Shown here: positions 60,236 to 64,000 of the stretch, in pieces
How positions within the stretch are numbered: position 1 is the stretch's first letter
Layout of the letters: each line of letters starts with the position of its first letter
From: Erysipelotrichaceae bacterium
GTDB taxonomy: Bacteria; Bacillota_I; Bacilli_A; RFN20; CAG-449
Reading direction: 5' to 3'
Length of the DNA: 64,000 nt
NCBI GenBank assembly: GCA_015059045.1
Contig: SVBD01000006.1
Span: forward strand, 1 to 64,000
Translations under genes and position numbers: made by a program
Notes under the pieces: generated by a model
The model's database searches: none
The model's input: only the letters and a program-made list of their open reading frames with translations
Told to the model about the DNA's origin: nothing

Positions 60236-62689
60236 TTAAGCTTTATAATCTAATGTGTTATTTGCACAGTAGTCAGCCCATTCAGCATCTGTATAAGCGT
60301 ATCTTAAGTATTCGATTCCGCCGTAACCCATGAATGTATTGTAGTCACGTGTTACATAATCCCATTTATAAGAGATTAATGAAGCACTAAATGAGTTTTG
60401 AATTGGGACTGTGTAGTAAACAGATAAGATAACTTTTTCAAGAGCAGCGATGATACCTAATCTAGCTTCGTGTGATACAGCACCTTCAGCCCAGTTATAT
60501 TTAGCACCTGGTGCACCGTTTAAGCAATCATACCATTCTAATAATGTCATTGTTTCTTCAACGTCAGCTCCGTTTTCACCAACACCTTTAACTGTGTAAG
60601 TTAATGTTTCAACATCTGTTCTCCAAGCTGTTGAATACATATAGTCTGGTGATAAGTAAGCTAATAAGAAGTAACCTGGATCCCAAGCAGCGCCTGTCCA
60701 ACCACCTGTACATACATCGTATGCACCAGCACGGAAGTCAGTAGCCCAAGCAGATTGGTGATCTTCGAATTCAGTTTCAACACGACCTTCTAATGGTGTG
60801 CCTTTAACTGCTTCTTTAATTGCATTTGATAAGAAGTTATATGCTCTTGTTGTAGATTCTGTAATAGCACCTGTACCGAATGTTAATACAACTTTATCTG
60901 TTGCAGAAATTACTCCGTCAGCTAAAGCAGCATTGTATGCGTTTGTATAGCATTCTCTTGCTAATTCTAAGTCATAACCTGTGATAGCTGCGTGAGCTTC
61001 GTCTAATGAAGCATAGTCGTTAACGTCTACACCATAGACATCACATAATACTTGTTTAGCAACGTCTTCGTTTCTGTAAACACCACCGTTAGCAACATCA
61101 TAGTAGTGCATTGAGTTGAATAAACCAAATCCAGCTTTTGAAGCAGTTGAACATGTTTGGTTGTATTCTGCTCTGTTAATACTTAATGAGATAGCTTTTC
61201 TGAAATCAACATATGTTAAGATTTCTTTATCAACACCAGCTTCTTCTCTCTTCTTTAAAGCTTCAGCATCTGATTGTAATTGTAATGATCCAACGAAATC
61301 ATCTGGTGTGAAGATAGCTTGTGATGAGTTTTTATAGTCTTGAGCAATTGAAACGTCGATACCGATTGAGTCGATTTCACCGTTTTGGAATGCTTGCCAT
61401 GCAGTATTCCATTCTTTAATTGTGTCACAAACGATTGTATCTGTTTGATATTTGTCTTTATTTTCTTCTAAGTTATAACCATACCAGTTAGTATTTCTTT
61501 CAAGAACATATTGTTTACCTGATTGGAATGAAGCTAATTTATATGGTCCCCAAGAAGCTGTAGATTCAACTGATTGGTTGTATGTTGATGTCCATAATGT
61601 TGAACCTTCAACTGGTGCAACTTTATTTGCTTCATATAAATCTTGTTTAACTAATGGTAAACTTGAGAAGTTATATGCAGCTTTGTATCCTAATGAACCA
61701 TCTTCTTTTAATAAATCTAATGGAGAATCTAATACTACTACTAATTCATTGTCTTTATCACCAACGAATAAGCCAACTTCTTCGAAGTTAACTTCTGGCC
61801 ATGTGTATTCTGTACAGAAGAAGTCTAATTCTTCATTTGGATCAGTTTGCCACCAACCAATTAATGAATCCCAAGCTGCTTTTAATGTAGCATCAGCTTT
61901 GATTTCAGCAAATGTTTTACCTTGTAATTTAACTACGTCTGCAGAAACACCATAGTAAACATTTAAGTATTGTGCTACTAATTCATAACCATATGATTCT
62001 GGGAATCCCATAGATCCTCTGAATGAACATAAAGCTCCACCGTAATTTTCAGATTCAGCTGTATTACCAACGTTGAATACTAATTGGCTATCTAATGATT
62101 CTTTATATTCAACATATGGAGTGTCAGCGCCATACCATCCTTTATCGCCTTGGAAAACGTAATCCTTAGCTTTGTGGATAACTGTTGAACCATTATAGAA
62201 ACTATCAGCACGGTAGTTTTTGAATAATGGGTTTAATTGTTCTTTCATTGTGTAGACGAAGTCAGCAGCCTTAATTGGTGTGCCATCATCCCATTTTAAG
62301 TCGTTACGTAATGTAATTTTATATGCATAGTGTTTTGCTTCTCCAGATGGAACTGCATATTTTTCATTACCTGCATAAGTTGCAGTAACGTCTTCTAAAG
62401 CAGTAGCTGCTTCATAAGTTACTTCGAATTCACCTGGTACGATCATACCATTTGCATCGAATTTGAAATCATATCCGAAGAATGCACTTCCGATATAACC
62501 CATAATTTGTGTATCATTGTTATCTTGATAAGTTAATTCGTTCCAGTTAGATGGTGAAACTGATGTGTAAGTATTATAAGTGTATTGTTTACCATCATCT
62601 TTCCATTTATAACCACCACAAGATGCTAATGATCCAAGTCCTGCTACAAGTGTAGCTGTTGCTAAAACATACTTTAATGTCTTTTTCAT
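60236..62689 (-). CDS. oppA: Oligopeptide-binding lipoprotein OppA
   Basis: 817 residues. A signal peptide with lipobox LGSLASC (Cys lipidated) is at the N-terminus, followed by an SBP_bac_5 fold: LRNDLKWDDGTPIKAADFVYTM, WGPYKLASFQ, and IGIIAALEK-type C-terminal region. At over 800 residues it is larger than the usual 540-600, with an insert of about 100 residues in the first lobe. It captures peptides for OppBCDF. I chose the ATG at 62689 because AGGAGGA lies upstream. Confidence 0.93.
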   Translation of the reverse strand: MKKTLKYVLATATLVAGLGSLASCGGYKWKDDGKQYTYNTYTSVSPSNWNELTYQDNNDTQIMGYIGSAFFGYDFKFDANGMIVPGEFEVTYEAATALEDVTATYAGNEKYAVPSGEAKHYAYKITLRNDLKWDDGTPIKAADFVYTMKEQLNPLFKNYRADSFYNGSTVIHKAKDYVFQGDKGWYGADTPYVEYKESLDSQLVFNVGNTAESENYGGALCSFRGSMGFPESYGYELVAQYLNVYYGVSADVVKLQGKTFAEIKADATLKAAWDSLIGWWQTDPNEELDFFCTEYTWPEVNFEEVGLFVGDKDNELVVVLDSPLDLLKEDGSLGYKAAYNFSSLPLVKQDLYEANKVAPVEGSTLWTSTYNQSVESTASWGPYKLASFQSGKQYVLERNTNWYGYNLEENKDKYQTDTIVCDTIKEWNTAWQAFQNGEIDSIGIDVSIAQDYKNSSQAIFTPDDFVGSLQLQSDAEALKKREEAGVDKEILTYVDFRKAISLSINRAEYNQTCSTASKAGFGLFNSMHYYDVANGGVYRNEDVAKQVLCDVYGVDVNDYASLDEAHAAITGYDLELARECYTNAYNAALADGVISATDKVVLTFGTGAITESTTRAYNFLSNAIKEAVKGTPLEGRVETEFEDHQSAWATDFRAGAYDVCTGGWTGAAWDPGYFLLAYLSPDYMYSTAWRTDVETLTYTVKGVGENGADVEETMTLLEWYDCLNGAPGAKYNWAEGAVSHEARLGIIAALEKVILSVYYTVPIQNSFSASLISYKWDYVTRDYNTFMGYGGIEYLRYAYTDAEWADYCANNTLDYKA

Positions 62690-62798
62690 AACTTGTCCTC
62701 CTAACATTAAATTATTATACGTATGCTTAGATTGTGCGAAAAAACGAAGATTCCAACGTCTTCACTAATTTCCACAGAATTTAAATTTACGTATTTCT

Positions 62799-62827
62799 AT
62801 AAAACACTATTTTTTATTATATGTCAA
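62799..62827 (-). promoter_or_regulatory. Promoter of the opp operon
   Basis: On the minus strand TTGACA (62827-62822) with 17 bp to TTTTAT (62804-62799), or TTTATA one base on. The leader to oppA would be about 110 bases. Confidence 0.5.
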
Positions 62828-62859
62828 TAAAATTATTTACATTTTTTTCAAAAAAAATC

Positions 62860-62875
62860 ATGAAATCGCTTTCAT
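62860..62875. promoter_or_regulatory. cre site (CcpA operator) upstream of opp
   Basis: The minus strand reads ATGAAAGCGATTTCAT, which fits the catabolite-responsive element consensus WTGNNARCGNWWWCAW at every position. It lies about 33 bp upstream of the -35 of opp. A site there is compatible with activation by CcpA or with roadblocking from upstream. CcpA itself is not in this window. Confidence 0.65.
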
Positions 62876-62942
62876 TTACATATTTTTTTCATTATTCATC
62901 TTTCCAAGGTAGTATATATATAAAATATATATATCAAAAAGT

Positions 62943-63554
62943 TTATAAATTTATCGCTATTTTATTTAAAGTGAAAACAAAATCATTGACAGTGTTCGAT
63001 AATATGTCGATATTTGTGAAAAATATTTCAGACTCCATATCTTGTAAAATTTTTATTTTTATTTCATCGATAAGAGTATCGCCACTATCATTATTTTTAA
63101 TTAAAGCCAATAAATCATCTAAATATAAAATTTCCTTGTTTTCAAAACTTAAGATAATCTCATCATATTTTTGTAAATCATCTTTGTTTGTCAAAAAGAA
63201 GAAAGCCTTTTTAGTTTTCATTTCACTTGAAAAATCTTTCTTATTAATTGCTGTACAATAATTGATTTCTCTTTTTAATAATTTCCTTGTTAGTTTAATT
63301 TCTTTTTCACTTGGATCTATTAATAATGATGAAGTAGATAAACTATTAATATTAGATTTAATCAAATATCTAATAGATGCATCATTAATATTATAATAAG
63401 GATTAGAAATAAGTTCTTTTTTTAATAATTTTAAATAATGTCTCTTTCTTAATTTTGATAATTGATATTTTAAGCACAAAAAAGAGACCTTATCAAATTT
63501 AAAGGTTGAAAAGCTTAATCCAGTATATATATAACTATCAATTGTTTCTAGCAA
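62943..63554 (-). CDS. Hypothetical protein downstream of smpB
   Basis: 203 residues, very rich in Lys, Ile, Leu and Asn. No known domain was recognised. It has no signal peptide or membrane helix; the middle is mostly helical (RKLLKREINYCTAINKKDF) and the end is amphipathic. It begins three bases after smpB stops, so it is co-transcribed with smpB. It ends 120 bp before the opp promoter, with no clear terminator. Confidence 0.65.
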   Translation of the reverse strand: MLETIDSYIYTGLSFSTFKFDKVSFLCLKYQLSKLRKRHYLKLLKKELISNPYYNINDASIRYLIKSNINSLSTSSLLIDPSEKEIKLTRKLLKREINYCTAINKKDFSSEMKTKKAFFFLTNKDDLQKYDEIILSFENKEILYLDDLLALIKNNDSGDTLIDEIKIKILQDMESEIFFTNIDILSNTVNDFVFTLNKIAINL

Positions 63555-63557
63555 TGT

Positions 63558-64000
63558 TTATCCCTTCATTCTTTCTATTTCTCTTTTTTGAGATTTTTCT
63601 TTTTCACTTTCGCGTTTATCAAAATTCTTTTTACCTTTCGCTAAGGCGATTTCTAATTTTGCTCTACCATTTTTTAAATATACTTTTGTACAAACTAAGG
63701 TATATCCCTTTTCTTTTACTTTTTGTTGCAACTTTAAAATTTCTTTTTTATGTAATAGAAGTTTTCTAGTTCTTAAAGGTTCATGATTAAAAATATTTCC
63801 TTCTTTAAAAATAGCTATGTGCATATTTAAAATGAATGCTTCATTATTTCTAATTAATACATACGAATCATTTAAAGATGCTCCATTAACTTTTAAAGAT
63901 TTAATTTCGGTTCCTTTTAAACTAATCCCAGCTTCGATAAAAGAAGATAAGAAATAATCATAAGATGCCCTTTTATTGGATGCAATTAATTTAATACCTT
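63558..64000 (-). CDS. smpB: SsrA-binding protein, 5' partial
   Basis: The gene runs off the right edge. The visible part covers about 147 residues and lacks only the first few: it opens with LIASNKRASYDYF, then EAGISLKGTEIKSLK, RNNEAFILNMHIA, EPLRTRKLLLHKKEI and a basic C-terminal tail KRESEKEKSQKREIERMKG. SmpB brings tmRNA to stalled ribosomes. The frame reads openly through to the window end, so the first internal ATG is not the real start. Confidence 0.94.
   Translation of the reverse strand, partial: GIKLIASNKRASYDYFLSSFIEAGISLKGTEIKSLKVNGASLNDSYVLIRNNEAFILNMHIAIFKEGNIFNHEPLRTRKLLLHKKEILKLQQKVKEKGYTLVCTKVYLKNGRAKLEIALAKGKKNFDKRESEKEKSQKREIERMKG

Noticed and set aside
61116..61955. Plus-strand frames opposite oppA
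   Set aside because: No start signals and no recognisable domains; they mirror the codon usage of oppA.

Overview
The window is very AT-rich by eye (GC not computed), uses standard stop codons (TGA ends one of the HTH genes) and is packed almost entirely on the minus strand. It encodes a Bacilli-type Firmicute that makes endospores: SpoIVA, a CotJA/CotJB-like protein, CotJC, CotE, SpmB, SpoVS and RicA/YmcA are all present. CotE and the Bacillus-like order of genes (ricA-cotE-mutS-mutL, rny-ymdB-spoVS-miaB-ricA, spoIVA-hup, recU-ponA-nth-dnaD-cca, gpsB-rnpB) argue for Bacilli rather than Clostridia. An uncultured gut lineage near Erysipelotrichia or RF-type Bacilli is a guess. A bifunctional PBP shows that it keeps peptidoglycan.

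Layout. 1-4.4 kb: tRNA-Asp and tRNA-Ser, a prolyl-tRNA-synthetase-derived protein without a catalytic core, a divergent NAD synthetase with a Phd/YefM-like antitoxin domain at its N-terminus and no visible glutaminase cysteine, then the CotJ spore-coat genes. 4.5-9.2 kb: hup, spoIVA, rluB, a trigger factor lacking its ribosome-binding domain, and an orphan YhcG-type nuclease. 9.5-16.6 kb: a YhhN-like membrane protein, tldD/tldE, spmB, gltX, ispF, ychF. 16.7-21.4 kb: two large ATPase-permease fusions lying between ychF and a DUF951 gene. 21.5-29.9 kb: folD, fhs, miaA, mutL, mutS, cotE.

30.0-33.1 kb is the most unusual block. It is a four-gene operon sitting between cotE and ricA, which are neighbours in Bacillus subtilis. 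It encodes two membrane-anchored XRE-type regulators, a secreted DUF6973-like protein ending in cysteine, and a radical SAM/SPASM enzyme. Direct repeats and a promoter lie just upstream. It looks like a self-contained signalling or peptide/protein-modification cassette and is the best candidate for an undescribed system.

33.3-38 kb: ricA, miaB, spoVS, ymdB, rny. 38-43.3 kb: a flavin reductase, exoA, a HepT/MntA toxin-antitoxin pair whose antitoxin carries an HTH, recA, pncC/cinA-C, pgsA and RNase P RNA. 43.3-51 kb: gpsB, a Cys-rich DUF11-like protein, a DEDDh exonuclease, recU, ponA, nth, dnaD and a CCA-transferase/M19-dipeptidase fusion. 51-54.2 kb: tRNA-Val, cdaA and three membrane proteins, including an MgtC homologue. 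54.2-62.7 kb: a complete oligopeptide ABC transporter whose two ATPases carry large insertions, with a consensus-perfect cre site upstream of oppA. The window closes with an unknown gene and a partial smpB.

No CRISPR array, insertion sequence, prophage or rRNA was seen. No gene-free stretch exceeds 300 bp except the one filled by RNase P RNA.
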